From Pelobates cultripes (Eukaryota > Chordata > Amphibia > Anura > Pelobatidae): a stretch of 64,000 bases of DNA. Every line of letters starts with the position of its first letter. The first letter of the stretch is position 1. The notes beneath the pieces are model-generated. The model did no database searches and was not told where the DNA came from. It saw only the letters and a program-made list of their open reading frames with translations. The position numbers and the translations under genes were made by a program. Below are positions 47,457 to 57,362 of the stretch, piece after piece. The stretch lies in NCBI GenBank assembly GCA_933207985.1, contig OW240912.1:112605888-112669887 (forward strand). Reading direction: 5' to 3'.

Positions 47457-47826
47457 TAATACAATGCTAAACACAAATTCACATACCAGTCAAGCCATAA
47501 TATTAGCTTTTCCCACAGAAATCTCACTTTAACAGTGCTCTCACTACTGCAAAGGATTCTGGGTAAGTGTATGCAAATGAGCTCAATAAAGAACCAAATG
47601 TTTGCCTCATAATTCCACTTTATACATGGATTCCTTGGAGTATGTGTTTGCTGTATACAACCGTTTTGAAACACAACTCAACAGCTGTCATCAGCATGAG
47701 CTTGGTTACTGGCTTGCAATAAAAGGTTGGCGTTACTTGTAAAATACATACCAACAGAGTTGTGGTGGGGAAAAAAGTGGATGAAAACCCCCTCCACCTG
47801 AAGTAAGTGGATAATTAATACATTGC
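47457..47826. repeat. Unclassified dispersed repeat, about 355-bp unit
   Basis: The unit starts TTAATACAATGCTAAACACA and ends TTAATACATTGCTAA at 47812-47826, so the start of a second unit is present before the CR1 tail. The first 145 bases match the inverse of 49830-49970; 47743-47826 matches the inverse of 49953-50035. A fragment also occurs at 8859-8930. No coding capacity seen. Confidence 0.65.
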
Positions 47827-49324
47827 TAATAGACACATAGAAACATAGAATGTGACGGCATATAAGAACCATTCGGCCCATCGAGTCTGCCCAATTTTCT
47901 AAATACTTTCATTATTCCCTGGCCTTATCTTATAGTTAGGATAGCCTTATGTCTATCCCATGCATTCATAAACACCTTTACTGTGTTAACCTCTACCACT
48001 TTAGCTGGAAGGCTATTCCATGCATCCACTACCCTCTCAGTAAAGTAATACTTCCTGATATTATTTTTACACCTTTGCCCCTCTAGTTTAAGACTATGTC
48101 ATCTAGTTGTTATAGTTTTTCTTCGTTTAAATATAGTCACCTCCTTTACTGTGTTGATTCCCTTTATGTATTTAAATGCTTCTATCATATCCCCCATCTC
48201 GTCTTTCCTCAAAGCTATACATATTAAGTTCCTTTAACCTTTCCTTGTAAGTTTTATCCTGCAAACCATGAACCAGTTTAGTAGCCCTTCTCTAAACCCT
48301 CTCTAAAGTATCAATATCCTTCTGGAGATACGGTCTCCAGTACTGCGTACAGTAGTACAAGTGAGGTCTCACCAGCGTTCTGTACAATGGAATGAGTACT
48401 TTCCTCTTTCTACTGTTAATACCTCTCCCTTTACAACCAAGCATTCTGCTAGCATTTCCTAATGCTCTATTACAATGTCTGCCTACCTTTAAGTCATCAG
48501 AAATAATCACCCATAAATCTTTTTCCTCAGATGTTGAGGTTAGGACTCTATCAAATATTCTGTACTTTGCCCTTGGGTTTTTATGTCCAAGATGCATTAT
48601 CTTGCACTTATCCACATTAAATGTCAGTTTCCACAACTCTGACCATTTTTCTAGTTTACCTAAATCATTTGCCATTTGGCTTATCCCTCCTGGAACATTA
48701 ATCCTGTTACATATCTTAGTATCATCAGCAAAAAAACATACCTTACCATCAAGACCTTCTGCAATATCACTAATAAAAATATTAAAGAGAATGGGTCCAA
48801 GTACAGATCCCTGAGGTACCCCACTGGTGAAAAGCCCATGCTTTGAATATACTCCATTGACTACAACCCTCTGTTGCCTGTCACTTAGCCACTGCCTTAC
48901 CCATTCTACAATATTGGAGTCCAAACTTAAAGATTGCAGTTTATTGATAAGCCTTCTATGTGCAACAGTGTCAAAAGCCTTACTGGAATCTAGGTAAGCA
49001 ATGTCTACTGCATCACTCTGATCTATTATTTTAGTTACCCAATCAAAAAAATCAATAAGATTAGTTTGGCATGATCTCCCTGAAGTAAACCCATGTTGTC
49101 TCTGATCTTGAAATCCATGTGAATGGGCACAACATTCGCTAACTTCCAGTCTTCTGGGCCTACTCCTGTTAGTGGTTTTGCTAGTACACCACTAAGCTCT
49201 TTTAATAATTTTTGGCGTGTTCCATCAGGTCCCATTGGCATATTTGTCTTTACTTTTGACAGTTGAAATAGAACCTCTTCCTCTGTAAACTCACATGTAA
49301 TCAATTACTCATTTGTTCTTTTTC
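47827..49324 (-). mobile_element. CR1-type LINE, second copy, 5'-truncated
   Basis: The 3' tail at 47827-48290 carries the phrases ACATAGAAACATAGAATGTG (plus strand) and CATTCGGCCCATCGAGTC, usual for CR1 3' ends in amphibians and reptiles. The reverse transcriptase remains are on the minus strand upstream. The 5' edge meets a MITE at 49325. The family is a different CR1 subgroup from the one at 24073. Confidence 0.85.
48292..49304 (-). pseudogene. CR1 reverse transcriptase pseudogene
   Basis: The upstream part (49035-49304) reads FTEEEVLFQLSKVKTN, PMGPDGTRQKLLKEL and GPEDWKLANVVPIH, the first blocks of CR1 reverse transcriptase, but then goes straight to DNMGLLQGDHAK, with the YRPVS block deleted. 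The lower part (48292-48924) keeps WLSDRQQRVVVNG, GVPQGSVLGPILFNIF, FFADDTKI (the catalytic aspartates) and RTLVRPHLYYCTQYW. Between the two parts, 48925-49034 is in another frame. Deleted and frameshifted, so not functional. Confidence 0.87.
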
Positions 49325-49811
49325 TTAAAGGACCACTATAGTGCCAGGAAAACATACTCGTTTTCCTGGCACTATAGTGCCCTGAGGGTGCCCCCACCCT
49401 CAGGGTCCCCCTCCCGCCCGGCTCTGGAAGGGGGAAAGGGGTAATAACTTACCTTTTTCCAGCGCTGGGCGGAGCTCTCCTCCTCCTCTCGCCTCCGTTA
49501 AGCCCGCCCGCTGAATGAATGAGCTGTAGCGCGCATTCAGCCGGTCTCATAGGAAAGCATTTACAATGCTTTCCTATGGACGCTGCGTGCTCTCACAGTG
49601 ATTTTCACAGTGAGAAGCACGCAAGCGCCTCTAGTGGCTGTCAATGAGACAGCCACTAGAGGATTAGGGGGAAGGCTTAACCCATTCATAATTATAGCAG
49701 TTTCTCTGAAACTGCTATAATTATGAAAAAATGGGTTAACCCTAGAAGGACCTGGCACCCAGACCACTTCATTAAGCTGAAGTGGTCTGGGTGCCTAGAG
49801 TGGTCCTTTAA
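49325..49811. mobile_element. T2-like MITE, complete, third subfamily
   Basis: TTAA at 49325-49328 and 49808-49811, termini AAAGGACCACTATAGTGCC and CTAGAGTGGTCCTTT. Close sister of the copy at 6593-7082: same length to within 3 bases and same interior, with the GGAAAGCATT inverted repeat near 49551. Confidence 0.88.
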
Positions 49812-50031
49812 CTGAGGCCCCTTTGGGTCTTTGTTGAGTTTATTTGCATATGCCTACCCAGAATCCCTTGCAGTAGTGAGAGCACTGTTAAAGTAAGATT
49901 TCTGTGGGAAAAGATAATCTTATGGCTTGACTGGTGTGTGAATTTGTGTTTAGCAATGTATTAACTATCCACTTACTTCAGGTGGAAGGGGTTTTCATCC
50001 ACACTTTTTTCCCACCACAACTTTGTTGGTA

Positions 50032-50095
<64 letters not shown>

Positions 50096-50099
50096 TACA
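49812..50099. repeat. Inverted copy of the 47457 repeat plus microsatellite
   Basis: 49830-50035 is the reverse-oriented partner of 47457-47600 and 47743-47826. A GT-TA-CA compound microsatellite runs 50030-50097. Confidence 0.75.
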
Positions 50100-51370
50100 T
50101 TTTATTAATTACAATTTGAGGGACCTGTCTGACAACCCAGGCAGAAAGTCCAGAGAATTTGGTTCACAAGCTCTATATTTAACCCTGTAACATTCCAGGT
50201 CACCATAAAACCTGTACATGGAGGATACTGTTTTACTCGGGAGGCTTTGCTGAACACAAATATTAGTGTTTCATAACAGTGAAATGTATCACGACAATGA
50301 AACTACCATTTTTTTAATTTTTCACACACAATCGACACTTTCACTGACGATATCGTTGTTGTGAATGTGATACGTTTTACTGTTTTGAAACACCAATATT
50401 TCTGTTCAGCAAAGTCTCCCGAGTAGAACAGTAACCCCTATGTACAGGTTTTATGGTGTTTTTAAAAGTTTCAGAGTCAAGTATAAGGCTTGCATTTCAA
50501 TTTTTTGCACATTGAAATTTGCCAGATTGGTTTTGTTGCCTTTGAGACCGTATGGGAGCCCAGGAATGAGAATTACCCCCATGATGGCATACAATTTACA
50601 AAAGAAGGCAACCCAAGGTATTGCAAATGGGGTATGTACAGTCTTTTTAGTAGCCACTTAGTCACAAACACTGGCCAAAATTAGCGTTAAAATTAGTTCT
50701 TTGCATTTTTCATACACAAACAAATATGAACGCCAACTTTGGCCAATGTTTGTGACTAAGTGGCTACTAAAAACGACTGGACATACCCCATTTGTAATAC
50801 CTTGTGTTTTCTACTTTTGCAAATGGTATGCTATAATCTGTGTAATTATCATTCCTGGGCTACCATTTGGTCTCAAAGGCAACACTAGTCTGGGAAATTT
50901 CAATGTGTATAAACTGAAAACTTTAATGCTATATTTGACCCTGTAACTTCCCAAAACACCATAAAACCTATGCATGGGGGTACTGTTTTACTGATGAGAC
51001 AATGCTGAATACAAATATGGGTACTTTATTGCGGTAACAGCTAACAGTATTATGACATTCACAGTTAAAATGCCATGCAGAACTAAAAAATTAACAACAT
51101 TTCTTAACATGGGGGGTACTGTTTTACTCGGAAGACTTCGTTGAACACAAATATTAGTGTTTCAAAACATTAAAATGTATTACAACGATGATATCGTCAG
51201 TGAAAGTGACATTTTTTGCATTTTTCACACACAAATGGCACGGATAATAAAATTGTTGTGAATCGTTTTACTGTTTTGAAACACTAATATTTGTGTCTCC
51301 TGAGTATAACAGTACACCCCATGTACAGGTTTTATGGTCTCTTGGAAAGTTACAGGGTTAAACATAGGGG
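50100..51370. mobile_element. piggyBac-like element, interior continuation
   Basis: ATTACAATTTGAGGGACCTG begins the same interior as the 36583 copy at 37485, followed by the inverted pairs GGATACTGTTTTACTCGGGA/GTCTCCCGAGTAGAACAGTA (about 50223-50245 with 50415-50435) and GGGTATGTACAGTCTTTTTA/AAAACGACTGGACATACCCC. A further copy of the tip sequences starts at 51110. The right terminus is not found. Confidence 0.6.
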
Positions 51371-52309
51371 TTAAAGATGCATTACGATGAATATTATTTC
51401 TATGGAGCTCTGTTATACACTCAGACACACCAACAATATGTACCTCCTAAATAGGGACAATTGGGAAGTACTGGATGGTGCCAGGGGATTCCAGACTTTA
51501 TAACCACTTCAATGAGATGTAGCAATTCCAGAGCCTACAGTGTCTTCAGATTTTGAGTGAATAATGCAAAAAACAAATTTGTCACTAACTTTGGCCATGG
51601 TTTGTGACTACTAAAAAATACTGGACATACCTCATTTTGAATACCCTGACGTATGTCAGAGTGAGTGGTCCGGTGCCCGGGACCCAGACACTGTCCGGGC
51701 GGCGGTGCGAGGACTGGGACCCATTATGCCTGATGAGCTAGGCCTTTATTTTACCTTTTCAAAACTCCATAAAACCTGTACATGGAAGGCATCGTTGCAG
51801 GGGCGTACCTAGAGCATTTGGCACCCGGGGCGGATCCTGTGCTTGGCACCCCCCTCACCCCAAAAAAAAAAACCTGTAAACATTTTTAAAGGTTCTCTTT
51901 TTTTTTCTTTCTTTTTTTTACAATTTGTAAAGACTCCTGTCCCAATACAAAACCCCCGCCCCCTTCTACAAAATCCCTGCAGCCCCACACACACATTTAC
52001 AGGCAGACAGTCACACACTCAGTTACAGACAGTCACACACTCAGTTACAGGCAGACAGTCACATACAGTCACAGGCAGACAGTCACACATACACATTTCC
52101 TCCGTGCGGCCAGTTTATCAGCTGTTTGCTTGTGTGAGCTGTACTGGCCGCACGGCACCCTAACTACCATGGGACACTGTGCAGCCACAGCTCACACAGC
52201 CCCCTCCAGCCAGGGCCTGTGCAAGGATTTTTGCCGCCCTAGGCAAAAGTAAAGTTTGCCGACCCCCCCCCATGTGACATCACAATGCCCCACCCATATG
52301 ATTCGCCAT

Positions 52310-52433
52310 GTTAACTAACGCCAGTGCTGCAGTGCCGCCGTGTTTACATTAAAAGGCCTGCAAAGACAGGCTATAGACACCAGAACCACTACATTAAGCT
52401 GAAGTGGTTCTGGGGACTATAGTGTTTCTTTAA
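52310..52433. mobile_element. T2-like MITE, right part
   Basis: AGGCCTGCAAAGACAGGCTA, CTGAAGTGGTTCTGG and the terminus GACTATAGTGTTTCTTTAA (TTAA at 52430-52433). The left part is missing. Confidence 0.7.
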
Positions 52434-52689
52434 TGTGAGGTAAATTAGAGCTTAGTGCCACGAATAATATACTAGATTGCCTACTTACAACCAGATGAGG
52501 ATGATGATGGGCTCTAGCTGCAGTCTGGCTCCACTGGTCTGGTGCAGAACAGGCTCTCTGGAGGCGGTTTGTAACTGTGGTCACAAAAATCAATGTTCTG
52601 GGAGAACGGGAAGCAGCTCCATTTTTTGGGGGTCCTTTACACAGCTCAAGGTCTGGGTCCCAGGGTCCACCTTCATGTTCCACCAATGA

Positions 52690-52985
52690 GTTTGTTCACA
52701 GGGGGTGGAGTGTGTAGGGGATGTCCTGATATGTGTGTAAGGAATGCATTGTGTGAAATTGTGTTTGTATGTGTAAGGGCTGCAAGGTGTGTTTCTGTGT
52801 ATGTATGGGATGCATTGAATGTGTGTAAGGGGTGCATTGAGTGTGTGTAATGAATGCATTGTGTGTTTCTGTGTGTGTAAGGGATGCATTGTGTGTAACG
52901 GTTGCATTGCTTGTGTATGTGTGTCTGTGTGTGTAATGCATTGTGTGTTTTTCTGTGTGCAAGGGGTGCATTGTGTGTATGTGAT
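52690..52985. repeat. TGTGTAAGGGATGCATTG minisatellite
   Basis: Units of about 20-38 bases with GTAAGGG(A/G)TGCATTGTGTGT repeat about eight times. Both strands are partly open because of the repeat. Confidence 0.85.
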
Positions 52986-52989
52986 GAAT

Positions 52990-53755
52990 GTCAATCTCTC
53001 CTCCCGCTCCAATTTCCTTCTCCTCCTCCCAATTTCTCTTTCTCACCCCCCCCTCCTAATTTCTCTTTCCCCCCTCCTAATTTCTCTTTCCCCCCTCCTA
53101 ATATCTCTTCCCCCCTCCTAATTTCAATTTCTCTCCCCCCCTAATTTCTATTTCTTTCCCCCCTCCTAATATCTCTCCCTCCTCCTAATATCTCTCCCTC
53201 CCTCCTAATTTCTCTTCCCCCCTCCTAATTTCTCTCTCACCCCCCTCTCCTTTCTCTTTCTCTCCCCCTCCTTTCTCTTTCTCACCTCCTTTCTCACCCC
53301 CCCTTTCTCCTCTTTCTCACCCTCCCTCCTTTCTCACCCCCCTCTCCTTTCTCACCCCCCTTTCTCCTTTTTCACCCCTCCTCCCTTTTCACCCCTCCCT
53401 CCTTTTCACCCCCTCTCCTCTTTCCTTTCTCCTCCTTTTCACCCCTCTCACCCTTCTTCTTTTCACCCCCCTCTCTCCTCTTTTCACCCCCCTCCTTTTC
53501 ACTCCCCTTTTCTCCTCTTTCACCCCCTCTCTCTTTCACCCCTTTCTCCTCTTTCACCCCCCCCCTCTCTCCTCTTTTCACCCCTTTCTCCTCTTTCACC
53601 CCTCTCTCCTCTTTTCACCCCCTTTCTCCTTTTCACCCCCCTCTCTCCTCTTTTTCACCCCTTTCTCCTCTTTCACTTCCCCTCCTTTTCCTCACCCCTT
53701 CTTTCTCTTGCTTTCTCCTCTTTCTCACCCCCCTTCTCCTCTTTCTCACCCCCCA
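52990..53755. repeat. Long pyrimidine tract, CCCCTCCTAATTTCTCTTTC repeats
   Basis: About 760 bases are over 95 percent C and T, first as CTCCTAATTTCTCTTTCCCC units (to about 53240), then as CTTTCTCCTCTTTCACCCC units. It will have strong polypurine on the other strand, giving Glu, Lys, Gly and Arg-rich minus-strand frames that are not genes. Confidence 0.93.
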
Positions 53756-53953
53756 TACCTTTGCTGTAGGCGTGGCCGAGCCCAGTGTAGTCAGCGGTGC
53801 AGGGGCTTTCTGTCTCCTGTACCCGGCCGGACTAACAGGAAGTGAACACTCAGTGTGCACTTCCTGTTAGTCCGGCCGGGTACAGGAGACAGCTGCTTTC
53901 TGTACCCGCCGGACTATCAATGCTGCAGGGCTCGGCCACGCTACAGCAAAGGA
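53756..53953. repeat. Nested palindrome with 35-bp perfect inner arms
   Basis: Inner arms at 53810-53844 and 53858-53892 are exact complements (35 bases each) around a 13-base loop. Outer arms, CCTTTGCTGTAG with GTGGCCGAGCCC (53757-53782) and GGGCTCGGCCACG with CTACAGCAAAGG (53928-53952), match with one indel. The palindrome lies within the hAT-like element. A third hairpin, GCTGACAGGAGGGA with TCCCTCCTGTCAGC, follows at about 53955-54001. Confidence 0.9.
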
Positions 53954-54256
53954 AGCTGACAGGAGGGAGCGCTGAACGCTGAGCACTTCCCTCCTGTCAG
54001 CCCCCTTTCTCAGGTTGCGCCTTGGCGGTGCGGTCTGCCCTCATGGACGCACCGCCCGGGCAAAGCTGCAGCCGCCTGAGGCTCTCTACAGAGCGCTCGG
54101 GCGGCTGCAGCATGGGGGGGGGGGCGGCGGGGGGCTGGCCATGGCACCCCCCACCCTGGAGGCACCCGGGGCGGACCGCCCCCTCCGCCCCCCCCTTAGT
54201 ACGCCACTGTATCGTTGTACTCGTGGGGCATCAGAGCATACAAATATGTATGTGTT

Positions 54257-54579
54257 CAGGGGCGGACTGACCTGTCGGGCACTTCGGACATGGTCTGAGG
54301 GCCTGGCCAGGAGGGGGGCCCGCCGCGCCAGTGCGCTGTCATGTACGTGCAGCTGTGCACATAACATAATGTGCATGGACTGCAAAGTTATTCAGCCGGC
54401 TATCGGGGTGCGGCTCGATACTTACCTTAGTATAGGAGGAGGGGCCTGGTCCTCTTCGCGGAGGCACGTCGACGGCGCTGCCTGCACGGGACCGGATTTC
54501 ATTGCAAGTGTGCGGAAGGATTCCGTACCCTGCCTTAAAAAGCAAAAAGGACTGGGGTCGGCCATCTTTAGAGCCCAGC
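54257..54579. mobile_element. hAT-like left end, partner unknown
   Basis: CAGGGGCGGACTGACCTGTC at 54257 followed by GGGCACTTCGGACATGG is a common hAT-type end in amphibian genomes. No inverse end was found in the next 2 kb. Confidence 0.45.
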
Positions 54580-54965
54580 AAGCCAGCCAGCCCAAATGCC
54601 AGTAGCCAGCCAGGCCAGCAGCCAGCCACAGCTAGCCACAGGCCAGCAGCCGGCCACAGCCAGCAACAGGCCAGCCACAGGCCAGCAGCCGCCCACAGCC
54701 AGCCACAGGCCAGCAGCCAGCCACAGCCCAAAGACCAGCAGCCAGCCACAGGCCAGCAGCCACCCACAGCCCAGAGTCCAGCCACAGGCCAGCTGCCGCC
54801 CACAGACCAGCAGCCAGCCCACGGGCCAACAGCCAGCCCACAGGTGAGCAGCCAGTCTACAGGCCCACGGCCTGCCAGCCGCAGCCAGCATGCACACTGC
54901 CTGCCAGCCGCAGCCAGCAAGCCGCCAGCCAGCATGCCCACAGACTGCCAGCCAGCAACCGTAAT
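54580..54965. repeat. CCAGCCACAGGCCAGCAG minisatellite
   Basis: About 380 bases of 10 and 20-base units (GCCAGCAGCC, AGCCACAGGCC). All plus frames are open in places and minus-strand frames are Trp, Leu, Gly and Cys-rich. Purely repeat-driven. Confidence 0.93.
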
Positions 54966-55047
54966 TGAGGTAAGAGGAGCCAACTTGGCCTAGGTATCAG
55001 CGAACTATGTTGTGTTGCTATATTGTGAATAGGAGCCAGAGTGTTGG

Positions 55048-55400
55048 AGAGACCCCCCTCCAGGCCTTATTAGACTCCATTGTAGTCTCTAATGGGGCCT
55101 GGAGGGGATTCTTTTTAACACACTCTCTAAAGGACACTGAGATAGCCTCTGCTAGAAAGACCCCTCTCCATGGCCCATTAGCCCTCACTTGTAGTCTATA
55201 CTGTGACCTGCAGGGGACCGTTTCTAACAGAGGCTCACTAATGGACGCTGAGATGGCCTCTGTTAGAAAGACCACCTTCGAAGCCTATTAGACTCCATTG
55301 TAGTCTCTAATGGGACCTGGGGGGGATTATTTATAACACACTCTCTAAAGGACACTGAGAGGGTCTCTGTTAGATATACCCCTCTCCAGGTCCCTGTATA
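55048..55400. repeat. Tandem repeat of about 108-111 bp, 3.2 copies
   Basis: Units start at about 55048, 55154, 55265 and 55373. Shared blocks include GAAAGACCCCTCTCCA, CATTGTAGTCTCTAATGGG and ACACTGAGATAGCCTCTG. The first and third units are more alike than either is to the second. Both strands are open for over 85 codons; no known domain, so I treat the frames as incidental. Confidence 0.8.
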
Positions 55401-55679
55401 TCAGTCTACTTCACTTCCTGCTGTTTGTCCATTGTTGTGGGATCGAGAAATTTCAGGGATAAGAATCTCCTAAGGGGAGCTTCTCTGTGCTTCAGTGCAT
55501 TTAAACACTTAATACATTTTTCTATTACACTAGAGCAAGGCTCAACAAATCCCAGGTTGCCAGGGTGACTAGAAATCTTATCCTGGCAGACCTTTAACGA
55601 AGGCTGCTATCCCACGGCAACCGGCTACCCGCATGGGGTAGCATTAGAGGGGGCCGGCCGCCTGCCTGGGGTCGCGTGG
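55401..55679. other. No feature seen
   Basis: Non-coding DNA with a short GC-rich patch near 55620-55680. Confidence 0.35.
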
Positions 55680-56008
55680 GAAGGTAGTCAGAGAAACTGC
55701 TATGTTTACATTGCTGGGTTAATCCAGCCTCTCGTGGCTGTCTTCCTGACAGCCGCTAGAGGCGCCTCTGTGACGCTGGATGTGAAAATCATGCTCTTGC
55801 CGCGCATTCCGCCCCACTTGGGAGCTGACGCCGACGGGAGAGGAGAGGTCACCGTGAGGGAGCCCGGAGCTGGATAAAGGTAAGTGGCTGAAGGGGTTTT
55901 AACCCCTTCAGCACACCGGAAGGTGGACCCTGAGGGTGAGGGGGACCTAAGGGTTATATAGTGTCAGTAAAACGAGTTTGTTTTCTTGACACTATAGTGA
56001 TCCTTTAA
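55680..56008. mobile_element. T2-like MITE half, third subfamily
   Basis: AGAGAAACTGCTATGTTTAC begins at the central palindrome of the subfamily. It ends GACACTATAGTGATCCTTT followed by TTAA (56005-56008). Polarity is opposite to the 6593 copy. Confidence 0.65.
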
Positions 56009-56009
56009 C

Positions 56010-56370
56010 TGATCCCTGTGCCGATATCCCTCTGCAGTGGGTTGATGCTCTGCCCCCTTCGACATCCCACAACAAACAAGCGCTAATGCGTTGTAAATGC
56101 CATTGAATCAAAGCTTTCCTATGGGGAAAAATCTGACCCTGGAGGTCATCATGCAGAGCGTGAGGATGTCCAGCGTCAGATACCGGACCAAAGGTCTGTT
56201 TTAATCCAGGAAGCCCTCAGGTGGCTGCCAGCCACTAGAGGCTGACTTATTGCTGGAACATAAACATTGCAGTTTCTCTAGAACATTGCAGCTCGATGTG
56301 CAAAAGGGACACTGTACCCAGACCACTTCAATGAGCTTAAGTGGTCTGGGTGCCTTTAGTGTCCCTTTAA
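56010..56370. mobile_element. T2-like MITE, left-truncated, second subfamily
   Basis: GTGCCGATATCCCTCTGCAG begins a match to the 3639 element interior, and GTGGTCTGGGTGCC, TTTAGTGTCCCTTT and TTAA (56367-56370) end it. Confidence 0.75.
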
Positions 56371-57289
56371 CTTTGAAATCTTACTTTAATAAATAACTCT
56401 GTCAGTGTTTATTTAATGGGATAATATCCAGAGCATTGAAACTTAAAATGGCACATTGCTGTGCACATGGTTGATGGCTTGGAGTAGGTTTCTGATGCAA
56501 AATGTGCAGTGCTATATTTGGGGTATGGTGGACATACCCCAAATACAGTGGTGGACATATTTCCCATAATAGCGGAAATTTTTCATATAGTGTTGGTTTT
56601 CATTAACATTATATGACCTCTTAAGATTGGACTAAATTCAGTTTTACCCCATCTGGGATGGGATTTATGCAAAAGGGACTGGTGCCTTAAAAGTTCAAGC
56701 ACAGTACAGAATTGTGTATTTCCTATTTGTTTTATGCTCTACGATGGTACTGACTGAGCACCTCCATCTTGGCATCCTGTCATTCAGTGTTCTAATATTG
56801 GCTCTTTCCATTTTATCTGTCAGTCCACTTTATGTGAATGTGCATTGGCTGTGCCAGGATTGAAGTTTATTATCTAGTGTGTTACTTTTTTTTTTAAAAG
56901 GAAGACTCGCTGCACTGTGATTTGACACATACTGGTGCATGTAGCCTGGCCCTGTGTTCGTGGTATTGGTACATTTTTGCATATTCATATTTGGTTAAAT
57001 TTGGATAAAACTAACATGTCTGCTCTTGCTATACACATAGTGTACTTATGTGATGGGTCTTGTAAGCTCTCTTCACCAGGAATGAGCACTAGTCCTTTTC
57101 TCAGTGATGAGTGGTAGGTGCAGTGTTCTCTGCTTTTACATTGTCCAGGTGTGTGTTGGGAAACTGTTCATGCACCAATGAATACATTATTGTAATCTAG
57201 ATTTAAAAAAAACACAAACTCGTATCATTGAGTTCAACCATTAAACATTTCTTTTTAAATGTGTTTGGCAGTTAATTTTCACCAACAAA
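56371..57289. other. No gene seen
   Basis: Non-coding AT-rich DNA. CATACCCCAAATACAGTGG lies at about 56532. An hAT terminal repeat would be expected here but was not found. Confidence 0.35.
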
Positions 57290-57362
57290 TGATTGATGAG
57301 ACTCATGTCTAATCCCTATGACACATTACATACGCAGGTTGTCGTCATTTACAACACTACAA

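Larger units (their letters stand above)
51790..54217. mobile_element. hAT-like element, 2.4 kb, with 8-bp target duplication
   Basis: The element is 51798-54209. The left end reads CAGGGGCGTACCTAGAG and the right end, read inward, reads CAGTGGCGTACTAAG. It is flanked by CATCGTTG (51790-51797) and TATCGTTG (54210-54217), one base apart over 8 bp. Both ends are followed inward by GGCACCCGGGGCGG. Inside are a T2-like MITE fragment, a GT minisatellite, a pyrimidine tract and a large palindrome. No transposase frame, so non-autonomous. Confidence 0.82.

Noticed and set aside
54339..54993. Frames of 163-214 residues on both strands
   Set aside because: They are translations of the GCCAGC/CACAGG minisatellite; both strands are open and the composition is two or three residues.
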